NCBI GenBank assembly: GCA_002304995.1
Contig: DBPV01000144.1
Span: 10,780-22,693 of the forward strand
DNA: 11,914 nucleotides
Direction of reading: 5' to 3'
Source of the DNA: Syntrophaceae bacterium UBA1411
GTDB taxonomy: Bacteria; Desulfobacterota; Syntrophia; Syntrophales; Smithellaceae
The notes below the pieces were generated by a model. That model was not told the DNA's origin. It worked only from the letters and a program-made list of their open reading frames with translations, and did no database searches. Made by a program: the position numbers and the translations under genes. Positions 1 to 6,333 of this stretch are shown piece by piece. The stretch's first letter is position 1, and every line of letters begins with the position of its first letter.

Positions 1-38
1 CGGGTGTTCCTGGCCGCCCGCCGAAGTTTTTTTACAGT
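1..38. other. Short flank downstream of the peroxiredoxin stop
   Basis: On the minus strand, the 38 bases after the TAG begin with an A-run and continue GC-rich to the window edge. I see no complete terminator hairpin followed by a T-run, and no gene that can be supported in so short a stretch. Confidence 0.4.
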
Positions 39-764
39 CTATTCGTCAAAAGCCATGGAGGTCTTCCAGACCTCCCACACCTTGCCCACCAGCTCGGGGC
101 CGGGTTTGAGCGTGGCTTTGCCCGGCTTCCAGCCGGAAGGCGTCGCCTCCGCGCCCTTGGTGTTGCGGACATGCTGGAAGGCCTGGATTTGCCGGATGCT
201 TTCCATGACGTTGCGGCCCACCGGCGGAGTCAGGACCTCAAAGCCCTGAATGATGCCGTCGGGATCGATGATGAAGCGGCCGCGGGCTTCCACGCCCGCG
301 TCTTCCAGGTAGACGCCGAAGATGCTGCCCACCTTGCCGCCTCCGTCGGAGAGCATGGGGAAGGGAATACCGCCTTTGACCATCTTGGACAGTTCATGGT
401 CGTCCCACATCTTGTGGACAAAGACGCTGTCCACGCTCATGGAGAGCACCTCCACGCCCAGTTTTTGAAATTCGGGATATTTCTCCGCGACCGCGGAGAT
501 TTCAGTCGCTCAGACAAAGGTGAAGTCGCCGGGATAGAAGCACAACACCACCCATTTGCCCAGAAACTCGGATAATTGAACATTGATGAATTTGCCTTTA
601 TGATACGCGGGCGCCGTGAAATCGGGCGCCTTCTTGCCGACGATAACCATGCTTTTCACCTCCTTGACGATGGGTTGTTCGGATGTTTCTTTTTTCTCTG
701 CCGGTTTTTCTCCGACCGGTCCGCCGGTGGGTCTGGCGCAACCGGCCTTGATTTCCTCAGCCAT
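39..764 (-). CDS. prxU: Selenocysteine-containing peroxiredoxin (AhpC/TSA family), UGA at 510-512 read as Sec
   Basis: This is a thioredoxin-fold peroxidase that reduces hydrogen peroxide and organic peroxides in the cytoplasm. The reading frame is open from the ATG at 762-764 to TAG at 39-41 except for one TGA at 510-512. That TGA falls exactly at the peroxidatic Cys of the family motif PGDFTFVC-x-TE, which here reads PGDFTFV-U-ATE. Homology continues unbroken after it (SMSVDS, then GRFIIDPDG with the usual Arg, then the C-terminal EATPSGWKPG region). Read through, the product is 241 aa with Sec85. From the internal ATG at 648-650 it is 203 aa with Sec47, which is the usual position of the peroxidatic residue. 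Both starts have strong ribosome binding sites. The resolving Cys expected in the C-terminal VCPA-type motif is Thr here (EATP), so the enzyme looks like a 1-Cys/1-Sec type. It is the last gene after the CoA-disulfide reductase, with a 28-nt gap. A nonsense mutation is the alternative but is unlikely given the SECIS-like hairpin. Confidence 0.9.
482..499 (-). promoter_or_regulatory. Bacterial SECIS-like stem-loop in the peroxiredoxin mRNA
   Basis: On the minus strand the sequence TCTCCGC-GGTC-GCGGAGA forms a perfect 7-bp stem with a 4-nt GGUC loop. The loop begins 17 nt after the TGA codon. Bacterial SECIS elements lie within the coding region directly downstream of the UGA and carry a G and U in the apical loop that SelB contacts. 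In E. coli fdhF the loop also contains GGUC at nearly the same distance. The stem here lacks the bulged U known from fdhF, which many bacterial SECIS elements also lack. The structure was identified by eye, without folding software. Confidence 0.82.
656..665 (-). promoter_or_regulatory. Internal ribosome binding site of the peroxiredoxin gene (short form)
   Basis: The minus strand reads AAGGAGGTGA, a full-length match to the anti-Shine-Dalgarno sequence, with 8 nt between GGAGG and the in-frame ATG at 648-650. It lies inside the long open frame. Starting here gives a protein beginning MVIVGKKAPDF, the classical peroxiredoxin N-terminus, and puts Sec at residue 47. Confidence 0.7.
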
Positions 765-772
765 ACCGTGAT

Positions 773-780
773 ACCTCCTT
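773..780 (-). promoter_or_regulatory. Upstream ribosome binding site of the peroxiredoxin gene (long form)
   Basis: The minus strand reads AAGGAGGT, with 9 nt between GGAGG and the ATG at 762-764. It supports a 38-residue N-terminal extension containing CARPTGG and a Lys/Glu-rich linker. Together with the equally strong internal site, it suggests two isoforms or an uncertain start. Confidence 0.65.
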
Positions 781-792
781 TAGCAGTTTTTG

Positions 793-2493
793 TTATTTCT
801 CCCGTGGATACGGCCACGCCATGATGCCGCCTTCCATCACTTTTACGTTTTTCCAGCCGTTGGCCTCCAGCGCCAGCGCCGCTTCATAGCCGCGCAGTGA
901 AATCTTGCAATAGCAGATGATTTCGCGGTTCTTGTCTTCCGGCAGCTCTTTGAGACGTTTGCGCAGCGCGCCCAGCGGAATCAGCGTCTCGCCGATGCCC
1001 AGGCGCATTTCTTCAAATTCCTCCGGACCGCGCGTATCAATGAGAAAAGGTTTTTCTCCGGCCAGAACCTTCAAGTGCACCTGGTGGCAACTGATTCCTT
1101 TGAGCCTTCCTTTTATTTTGTTCTGCATCAGATGCGCCGTCGCGATGAAATGGTCGATGGCCAGGGAAAAGGGCGGTGCGTAGGGCAAATCGGCGTTGAC
1201 CAAATCTTCGACGGTCATTTTCCCCTGGATGGCCATGGCCCACTGGGCGATTTGCTTGGCGACGTTGCCCGGCCCGATGCACTGCGCGCCCAGGATGCGG
1301 CCGGTTTTGGCGTCGGCGGTCATCTTCGTCACCAGGAGTTTGCCTTCCATAAAACCGGGCTTATCGGGGCTCGCGTTGATAACCGTGACGATATCGGTAT
1401 ATCCCAGCTTTCTGGCCGCCGTTTCCGATAGGCCCGTGGAACCGGCCGCGTAGTCAAACACCTTGCAGATGCCGGTTTGAATCGTTCCGGGGAAGGTGAC
1501 GCAGTTGGTGGAAGCGGCGTTTTCGCCCGCCACGCGCCCCTGAAGGTTGGCCAGATCCCCGTAGGGCGCCAGCACTTTTTTGCCGGTGATGCGGCTGGTT
1601 GTTTCCACGCAGTCGCCTACGGCGTAAATGTCCGGATCGGAAGTCTGCATGAATTCGTTGACGTCAATGCCGCCCAGCTCGCCGATTTTTAAACCGGCTT
1701 CTTTGGCGAGCTTCACGTTGGGGCGCACGCCGATGGCTACCACCGCCAGTTCGCACGGCAGTTCCGTGCCGTTTTGCAGTTTGACGCCCGTAAGCCTCCC
1801 GTCCTCACCCAAGAAAGCGGCAATACCGTTGTCGGTGATCACGTTGGCGCCCTTGCTCCGCACATGATTTTCGACGAGCTTGGCGAGCTCCCAGTCCAGA
1901 AAGGTCAGAAGCTGCGGCAAAAGCTCGATGACGGTAATTTCAATACCCGCCAGCTGCAGCGCTTCGCAGGTTTCAATGCCGATCAGACCGCCGCCGATCA
2001 CGACGGCTTTTTTGATTTTGCCTTCGTCGCGAACGTTGCGCAGGAAATCCGCATCCTTCATCGATTGCAGCGTCGTGATGCCGGCAAGCTCCACGCCCGG
2101 CACCGGCGGCATGCGGGGCACAGCGCCGGTGGCGATCACCAGTTTGTCGTAAGGCAGGGTCCCGGTCTCACCGCTGGCCAGGTTTCTAAACGATAGGGTT
2201 TTATTCTTTCGGTCGATCGCCGTGACTTCCGTATTCACCCGTGCTTCGATATCCTTGGCGTTTAAATAAAACATGGGATTGCGCACGGCGCCGGCCGGTG
2301 TGCACAAAAGCTGGTTGCGGTCGTTGAAAAAGCCGCCCACGTAATAGGGGTAGCCGCAGGACGCCATGGAAAGGTCCGCGTCTTTTTGCAGGATAACCAC
2401 CTGGGCGTCATTGTCGATCCGGCGGGCCTTGGCCGCCGCTTTGGGACCGGCAGCCGATCCGCCGATCACCATAATTTTCCTTTTTTCGGTCAT
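793..2493 (-). CDS. CoA-disulfide / persulfide reductase with C-terminal rhodanese domain
   Basis: This is a 566-aa FAD-dependent pyridine nucleotide-disulfide oxidoreductase. Family members (CoADR-Rhd, the NADH-dependent persulfide reductase Npsr) reduce CoA disulfide, CoA persulfide or polysulfide in the cytoplasm. An N-terminal FAD-binding motif (GGSAAG, residues 11-16) is followed by the single active Cys46 in SMASCGYPYYVGG, which is diagnostic of CoADR rather than of two-Cys disulfide reductases. A second nucleotide-binding motif, VIGGGLIGIE, and an FAD-binding YAVGDC follow. The dimerisation domain carries the family YAPPF motif. Residues from about 465 to the end are a rhodanese domain with active loop C529-KISL-R, so the enzyme can probably transfer a sulfane sulfur to its own reductase site. 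A GGAG site lies 8 nt before the ATG. It sits 42 nt after the TDT channel gene and 28 nt before the selenoprotein peroxiredoxin, consistent with a redox and sulfur-stress operon. Confidence 0.9.
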   Translation of the reverse strand: MTEKRKIMVIGGSAAGPKAAAKARRIDNDAQVVILQKDADLSMASCGYPYYVGGFFNDRNQLLCTPAGAVRNPMFYLNAKDIEARVNTEVTAIDRKNKTLSFRNLASGETGTLPYDKLVIATGAVPRMPPVPGVELAGITTLQSMKDADFLRNVRDEGKIKKAVVIGGGLIGIETCEALQLAGIEITVIELLPQLLTFLDWELAKLVENHVRSKGANVITDNGIAAFLGEDGRLTGVKLQNGTELPCELAVVAIGVRPNVKLAKEAGLKIGELGGIDVNEFMQTSDPDIYAVGDCVETTSRITGKKVLAPYGDLANLQGRVAGENAASTNCVTFPGTIQTGICKVFDYAAGSTGLSETAARKLGYTDIVTVINASPDKPGFMEGKLLVTKMTADAKTGRILGAQCIGPGNVAKQIAQWAMAIQGKMTVEDLVNADLPYAPPFSLAIDHFIATAHLMQNKIKGRLKGISCHQVHLKVLAGEKPFLIDTRGPEEFEEMRLGIGETLIPLGALRKRLKELPEDKNREIICYCKISLRGYEAALALEANGWKNVKVMEGGIMAWPYPREK

Positions 2494-2535
2494 AACATAC
2501 TCCGTTAAATTTTATGGATAGCGAAATACCGCTTT

Positions 2536-3486
2536 TCAATCTTCAACACAGATCCGTCTGTCTTTTATGGCGCTGAGCGTCATGACGGCCAGCAGAGCCA
2601 CGACGCACGAAAGAACAACCAGCAAAACCAGGGCGAGGTATTTGAAAAACCCGAGGTGGCTTGCATGATACATGAGGATTGTGGCAATAGTCAATGCCGC
2701 CATGGGAAAGGTATAGGCCCACCAGGACAGGTAGTAGCTGATCCGGGAAAGCATTTTAAGCTGAGGGATCATCAGGATAAAAACGAACAATCCGAAATAA
2801 TACAGAATTCTGGCGAAACCATCGAGTCCGCCCGTCAGCTTGACGTATGCGATAAAACCGACGGCGGGCGGAGCGATCAGAATGAAAAGCGTCGGCAAAA
2901 GCCTTTCCGGAAGAGGGTTGTGAAAAATCAGCCGGTACAGGAGAATCGTAAAAAGGGCCACCCAGAAGATCAGGCCGACGCTGAAAAAAAACCAGGACAC
3001 TTCAGGCGCCGCGAAGGCGGCGCCCGCGATAGGCACCAGAATATTACCCACGACGGGAATAAACCAGGCCGGGCTGATATGGTTGATTTCCAGGGACGGA
3101 TGCCGGATCCAGATGGAAATGATCGCCACGCTGAAGAGAAAATGAACGGCGGTTCCGACGATCCAGAGGATTCTGGCCGCGCCGGGCAGCACGTCCATTG
3201 CCGCAATGCCCAAAAGCAACAGGCTGATGGAAAGGGTGGGGAAAAAAGACAGTTTGGTGATGTTTTTAAACTCTTTTTTTATTTCCTCGCGATATCTGAA
3301 AAATTTCAGAAGGTAGAGAAAGAAGAGGATCAAAAAAATCGCTGCCGTCATCCAAAGAAGCGCCGTGCCGATGCCGGTTTGCCAGTTCAGCAAGGCCTCC
3401 GTTCGCTGCCAGGCGACGGCCGCGCCCGCAAGCCCCATCACCACGGCAAAAAATGAAATCGGAAAGTTCCGTAAACGCTCGCTCAT
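2536..3486 (-). CDS. TDT-family membrane protein (TehA/SLAC1-like anion channel or exporter)
   Basis: This 316-aa integral membrane protein has about ten hydrophobic segments. The N-terminal RNFPISFFAVVMGLAG stretch is characteristic of the tellurite-resistance/dicarboxylate transporter (TDT) family. The family includes bacterial TehA, plant SLAC1 anion channels and fungal Ssu1 sulfite pumps. The substrate cannot be told from sequence; sulfite or another small anion fits the sulfur-handling enzyme encoded next, but that is inference. An AAGGAG site lies 12 nt before the ATG. It is the first gene behind the FNR/CRP-type palindrome and probably leads the three-gene operon ending with the peroxiredoxin. 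Confidence 0.85.
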   Translation of the reverse strand: MSERLRNFPISFFAVVMGLAGAAVAWQRTEALLNWQTGIGTALLWMTAAIFLILFFLYLLKFFRYREEIKKEFKNITKLSFFPTLSISLLLLGIAAMDVLPGAARILWIVGTAVHFLFSVAIISIWIRHPSLEINHISPAWFIPVVGNILVPIAGAAFAAPEVSWFFFSVGLIFWVALFTILLYRLIFHNPLPERLLPTLFILIAPPAVGFIAYVKLTGGLDGFARILYYFGLFVFILMIPQLKMLSRISYYLSWWAYTFPMAALTIATILMYHASHLGFFKYLALVLLVVLSCVVALLAVMTLSAIKDRRICVED

Positions 3487-3539
3487 CGGGTTTTTTCTCC
3501 TTTTTGGTCCAAAACCCTAACAGAAGCTTGGCCGTCGCG

Positions 3540-3557
3540 CATTGATTCAGATCAATG
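3540..3557 (-). promoter_or_regulatory. FNR/CRP-family operator (TTGAT-N4-ATCAA)
   Basis: An 18-bp palindrome, CATTGAT-N4-ATCAATG, contains a perfect FNR-type half-site pair at 3542-3555. It ends 53 bp before the start codon of the TDT gene. If it is centred at -41.5 (class II activation), transcription would begin near 3507. A weak -10-like TAGGGT (3514-3519, 3 of 6 consensus bases, including the most conserved T, A and T) then sits correctly. The site lies in the 81-bp gap after the EFR1 gene. The regulator is not in the window; an FNR, DNR/NnrR or other CRP/FNR-family protein is possible. A symmetric hairpin without regulatory function is the alternative. Confidence 0.65.
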
Positions 3558-3567
3558 GATGCCGCAT

Positions 3568-4389
3568 TTATAAAAAGAACTCCGGCTCCCGGCGCGGGGA
3601 AGTGAAGGCAACCTCCAATTCCTCTTTGTGCCACAGATAATTGGCGTCATCAAAATACTTTGCCTCCACCGGGCAGTATTTGATGCAGGCGCAGCATTTG
3701 ATGCAGATGCCCGTTATTCTGGATTCGTCTTCTGCGTCAATGGACCCTACGGGACAAAGACTGACGCAGAGGCCGCAATGAATGCAGTCGTCGCCGGTTT
3801 TGGGAACAACCTTGAGGATGGAGGCGGGATTGCCGTCCTTGTCTTTCGGCCGGTAATAGGGCCGGTAGGGGCGCTTGCCCGGAACAGCGATGCTTTCCAA
3901 TGGATTTGTGGTTGTGATTTTTTTGTAAACCTGCCGCGCAAACTCCGCAACGCGCAGCATATCCTCGGCATCCGGCCGGTTTCCTCCCAGAATTCGGGAA
4001 AAGGAGTGTTCGCCGACAAACGCGCCGGCGGCGATGACCCTGAACCCTCTTGCTTCCAGAATATCGCGCCACTCGACGAGCGCGTCGTCATAATGACGGT
4101 TGCCGTAAACCACCACGGCAATCGCCAGGGCGCCGTTGCCCTCTGTGGTGTTGACATATTTCAGGAGCACGTTAGGGACGCGGCCCGCGTAAACAGGCAC
4201 ACCGGCCACGACAATATCCTGCTTGGTGAAGTGCGCCGGTTCTTTTCGGGCTTCCGGAAGTGTGAAATTAAAATTTTCGGCTACGGTCTTGCCGGCGCTC
4301 TCCGCGAGCTTTCCGGCAATGCCGGTCACGATTTTCTTCGTCGTGTCTGTGGCGCTGAAGTAAAAGGTTTTCAAATGTGCATTCATCAT
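3568..4389 (-). CDS. EFR1-type flavodoxin-ferredoxin fusion protein
   Basis: This is a 273-aa putative electron-transfer protein. Residues 5 to about 160 resemble a flavodoxin-like FMN-binding fold (FYFSATDTTKKI near the N-terminus, VAGVPVYAGRVPN, and a later VVVYGNRHYDDAL). The C-terminal part has two [4Fe-4S] motifs, C202-x2-C205-x2-C208-x3-C212-P and C229-x2-C232-x2-C235-x3-C239-P. This arrangement is that of the EFR1 family ferrodoxins common in anaerobes; the redox partner is unknown. The frame stays open upstream, but the start is set at the ATG at 4387-4389. It is preceded by GGGGAG (4400-4405), avoids a long overlap with the thioesterase gene, and begins the flavodoxin fold. The next codon is also ATG. 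It follows the thioesterase gene by 28 nt and is probably co-transcribed. Confidence 0.85.
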   Translation of the reverse strand: MMNAHLKTFYFSATDTTKKIVTGIAGKLAESAGKTVAENFNFTLPEARKEPAHFTKQDIVVAGVPVYAGRVPNVLLKYVNTTEGNGALAIAVVVYGNRHYDDALVEWRDILEARGFRVIAAGAFVGEHSFSRILGGNRPDAEDMLRVAEFARQVYKKITTTNPLESIAVPGKRPYRPYYRPKDKDGNPASILKVVPKTGDDCIHCGLCVSLCPVGSIDAEDESRITGICIKCCACIKYCPVEAKYFDDANYLWHKEELEVAFTSPRREPEFFL

Positions 4390-4417
4390 ATCCCATCCGC
4401 TCCCCAATGAAAGATTT

Positions 4418-4891
4418 TTATTTTCCCGGCCGCATGTTTTCCGGCATCTGGACGACCACGACCTCGCCTTTCGCGCAGACTTTTCCTTCGGCCAGGAGAT
4501 GCGCCTCAACCACCACGCGCCTTCCTTTGATGAGTTTGACTTTACCGCGGATTTCGAGAGGAACGCCGATCGGCGTGGGCAAGAGGTAGTCCACGTGCAG
4601 CGAAGCGGTCACAAACCGGATCGGCGGATCGGAGCCCATTTCCCGGCCCTCCGCGCGGTATTTGGCCGCCGAGGCCGTGCCGGTGGAGTGGCAGTCGATG
4701 AGCGAGGCGATGAGCCCGCCGTAAACAAATCCGGGAATGGCCGTATGGTAATCCCTGGGCGTATAAACACAGACGGATTCTTCGCCGTCCCAGAAACTTT
4801 TGATTTGCAGTCCCTTTTCATTGCGGCTGCCGCACCCGTAGCAGTGGCTCAAATCGTCCGGGTAATAATCCTGAAATGCTTTTTCGGTCAT
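4418..4891 (-). CDS. PaaI-like hotdog-fold thioesterase
   Basis: This is a 157-aa single-domain hotdog protein, likely an acyl-CoA thioesterase acting in the cytoplasm. The N-terminal HCYGCGSRNEKGLQI, with a C17-x2-C20 pair, is typical of one PaaI-like subfamily. The central FVYGGLIASLIDCH carries the GG turn and helix with Asp66 at the usual active-site position. The substrate cannot be inferred. The start has a strong AAGGAGG site (4895-4901) directly downstream of the heptad repeat arrays. It is the first gene after the repeat region and is probably co-transcribed with the EFR1 gene. Confidence 0.82.
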   Translation of the reverse strand: MTEKAFQDYYPDDLSHCYGCGSRNEKGLQIKSFWDGEESVCVYTPRDYHTAIPGFVYGGLIASLIDCHSTGTASAAKYRAEGREMGSDPPIRFVTASLHVDYLLPTPIGVPLEIRGKVKLIKGRRVVVEAHLLAEGKVCAKGEVVVVQMPENMRPGK

Positions 4892-4903
4892 GAAACCTCC
4901 TTA

Positions 4904-4945
4904 GTTGGTGGGTGGTGAATGGTGAATGGTGGATAGTGGATAGTG
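4904..4945. repeat. Heptanucleotide tandem repeat array 1 (six units)
   Basis: Six consecutive 7-bp units on the plus strand read GTTGGTG, GGTGGTG, AATGGTG, AATGGTG, GATAGTG, GATAGTG. Units change in adjacent identical pairs, which suggests slippage-driven duplication. The array ends just before the thioesterase ribosome binding site. It resembles the heptameric short tandem repeats (STRR) known from cyanobacteria and similar intergenic repeats in other bacteria, but identity to any named family is not established. Confidence 0.85.
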
Positions 4946-4965
4946 GCTCATAGCTGATATTTCCG

Positions 4966-5000
4966 TCTTCCTTGTGCCTTGCACCTTTCACCTTGCACCT
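4966..5000. repeat. Heptanucleotide tandem repeat array 2 (five units, roughly inverted to array 1)
   Basis: Five 7-bp units on the plus strand read TCTTCCT, TGTGCCT, TGCACCT, TTCACCT, TGCACCT. CACC blocks recur every 7 bases and can pair with the GGTG blocks of array 1 across a 20-nt spacer (4946-4965). A transcript through this region could therefore fold into an imperfect hairpin. The array begins 5 nt after the stop codon of the MBL-fold gene, so it may mark the end of the upstream operon. No T-run of a classical terminator follows. Confidence 0.8.
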
Positions 5001-5004
5001 GTCT

Positions 5005-5961
5005 TTATACAAACGTAAGCTTCGTTCCGGCCATGTTTAAAATAAACTGTTCGGGCATCTTCTTTTCGATTTCCAGAATCGCTTTGCGGCCGGTGCAGTG
5101 CGTCGGAATCACATACGCCGGCGCCAGTTTTTGCAGCTCCTCAGCCGTGCGGCCGATGATCGGCTCGAAAAAAGGTCCGGACAGGTGAAACCCGCCCATG
5201 ATCGCATGCACCTGAGCAACGCCTGTGACCTCGATGGCATATTGGACGGTGTTGACAATGCCCGCGTGCGCGCAGCCGGATAAAATCACCAGGCCCTTGT
5301 CCCTGAGATGCACAACCACCGACGTATCGTCTTCAATGGCGTCCCAGACTTCTTTGTCTTCTTCGAGGCGGTGGACGATGGCCCAGCCTGTTTCAAAATC
5401 TGTTTTCCGGGGAATGCCGCCCAGAACCAGAAAGGCGCCGTCCAGCAGAGAATGGGGGATTTCGGTTTCCACCGGATGAAATCCCGCCTCTTGAACCATT
5501 TCGCGGGTGAACCGGGGGAAATAGACTTTGAAGCTTTCGCCGAACTTCAGATAGCGCGGCGCTTTAAACGCCGACGGATGCAGCACCAGCGGCATATCCT
5601 TTTTCCCGATGGCCGCGCCGAAAGCTTTCATCGCGCCGGTGTGGTCGCTGTGGCCGTGGGAAAGCACCGCCGCTTCGACGTCGCGCAGATCCAAACCGAG
5701 CAGCGCCGCGTTTTTGACCGCCCCGTCTTCGGAAAAGCCGAAATCGAAAAGCAGCGTGTGCGTTGTTTCGCCTGCCGTGGTTTTCAAAAGCGCGGAGAAA
5801 CCATGCTCCGCCAGAATGGACGCCTTGATTTCACCGTCTTTGAGAGAGGTTGCCCGCGTCACGACGGCCGTGTTGTCCAGCGCGGTCATCTCGATGTAGT
5901 TGTCCTGCAGGGTCCAGATTTCGATCCTGTCCACAGGATTTAAACCGGTGGTCGCCGTCAT
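5005..5961 (-). CDS. Metallo-beta-lactamase-fold metallohydrolase (COG1237-like)
   Basis: This 318-aa protein has the metallo-beta-lactamase fold. The metal-binding motif H102-x-H104-x-D106-H107 (SHGHSDHTGA) is followed by later metal-ligand candidates in GCAHAGIVN and in THCTGRK near the C-terminus. Sequence style and length fit the group annotated as dihydropterin-ribofuranosylaminobenzene-5'-phosphate synthase-like (COG1237). True substrates of bacterial members are mostly unknown, so that reaction should not be assumed. An AAAGGAG site precedes the ATG. The gene lies 21 nt after the NifX/ORP-like gene and is the last of the long operon before the repeat region. Confidence 0.85.
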   Translation of the reverse strand: MTATTGLNPVDRIEIWTLQDNYIEMTALDNTAVVTRATSLKDGEIKASILAEHGFSALLKTTAGETTHTLLFDFGFSEDGAVKNAALLGLDLRDVEAAVLSHGHSDHTGAMKAFGAAIGKKDMPLVLHPSAFKAPRYLKFGESFKVYFPRFTREMVQEAGFHPVETEIPHSLLDGAFLVLGGIPRKTDFETGWAIVHRLEEDKEVWDAIEDDTSVVVHLRDKGLVILSGCAHAGIVNTVQYAIEVTGVAQVHAIMGGFHLSGPFFEPIIGRTAEELQKLAPAYVIPTHCTGRKAILEIEKKMPEQFILNMAGTKLTFV

Positions 5962-5982
5962 GATGATTCTCCTTTCAGAAGG

Positions 5983-6321
5983 TTAGTGATCGCAGACGTT
6001 GGCTCCGACGACCAGCGTGCCCGCGAGGTAATCCGTAATGAGCTTCTCCGGCGTTTCAGACGGGGCGCCCACCACCACCCGGATGCCCTCAAGGGCAAAG
6101 AGCTCCTGGGCGCGCTGTCCCATGCCGCCCGCGATGATCATTTTTGCGCCCCGCTCGGCCAGCCACGGCGGCAAAAGCCCCGGCTCGTGCGGCGGCGCGG
6201 GAATGTCTTCGCGTCCCAGAATCTTTTTGGTCTGGTCATCCACGTCGACCAGGGCAAAGCTTGCGCAATGTCCGAAATGCATCGTCAGTTTTCCTTCCGC
6301 CAGGGGTATTGCAATTTTCAT
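5983..6321 (-). CDS. NifX/NifB-C-like cofactor-binding protein (COG1433), ORP-like
   Basis: This is a 112-aa single-domain protein of the dinitrogenase iron-molybdenum cofactor family. The N-terminal MKIAIPLAEGKLTMHFGHCASFALVD carries the family HFGHC segment (His15 to Cys19). The middle has MIIAGGMGQRAQELF and the end has a Cys-His pair. Family members bind or carry metal-sulfur clusters; the Desulfovibrio orange protein (ORP), which holds a Mo-Cu-S cluster, belongs here and has similar length. No nitrogenase genes are present, so a role in nitrogen fixation is not supported. It lies 12 nt after the Mrp ATPase gene, the same pairing as in Desulfovibrio ORP loci. An AAGGAG site precedes the ATG. 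Confidence 0.88.
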   Translation of the reverse strand: MKIAIPLAEGKLTMHFGHCASFALVDVDDQTKKILGREDIPAPPHEPGLLPPWLAERGAKMIIAGGMGQRAQELFALEGIRVVVGAPSETPEKLITDYLAGTLVVGANVCDH

Positions 6322-6333
6322 TATGTCTGCTCC

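Noticed and set aside
39..764. Peroxiredoxin as a pseudogene or frameshifted pair of genes
   Set aside because: The interruption is a single in-frame TGA at the catalytic Cys codon with a well-placed SECIS-like hairpin. The rest of the frame is intact and conserved, which decay would not produce.
2656..3456. Plus-strand open frame of 266 codons
   Set aside because: It lies antisense to the TDT membrane protein. Its highly charged product is the usual mirror of hydrophobic codons.
4390..4509. Longer N-terminus of the EFR1 protein starting at 4509
   Set aside because: The extra 40 residues overlap the thioesterase gene, look like out-of-frame translation (Arg/Ser/Lys-rich), and a ribosome binding site precedes the ATG at 4387-4389.
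4904..5000. CRISPR array
   Set aside because: The units are 7 bp with no spacers of CRISPR length and no cas genes nearby.
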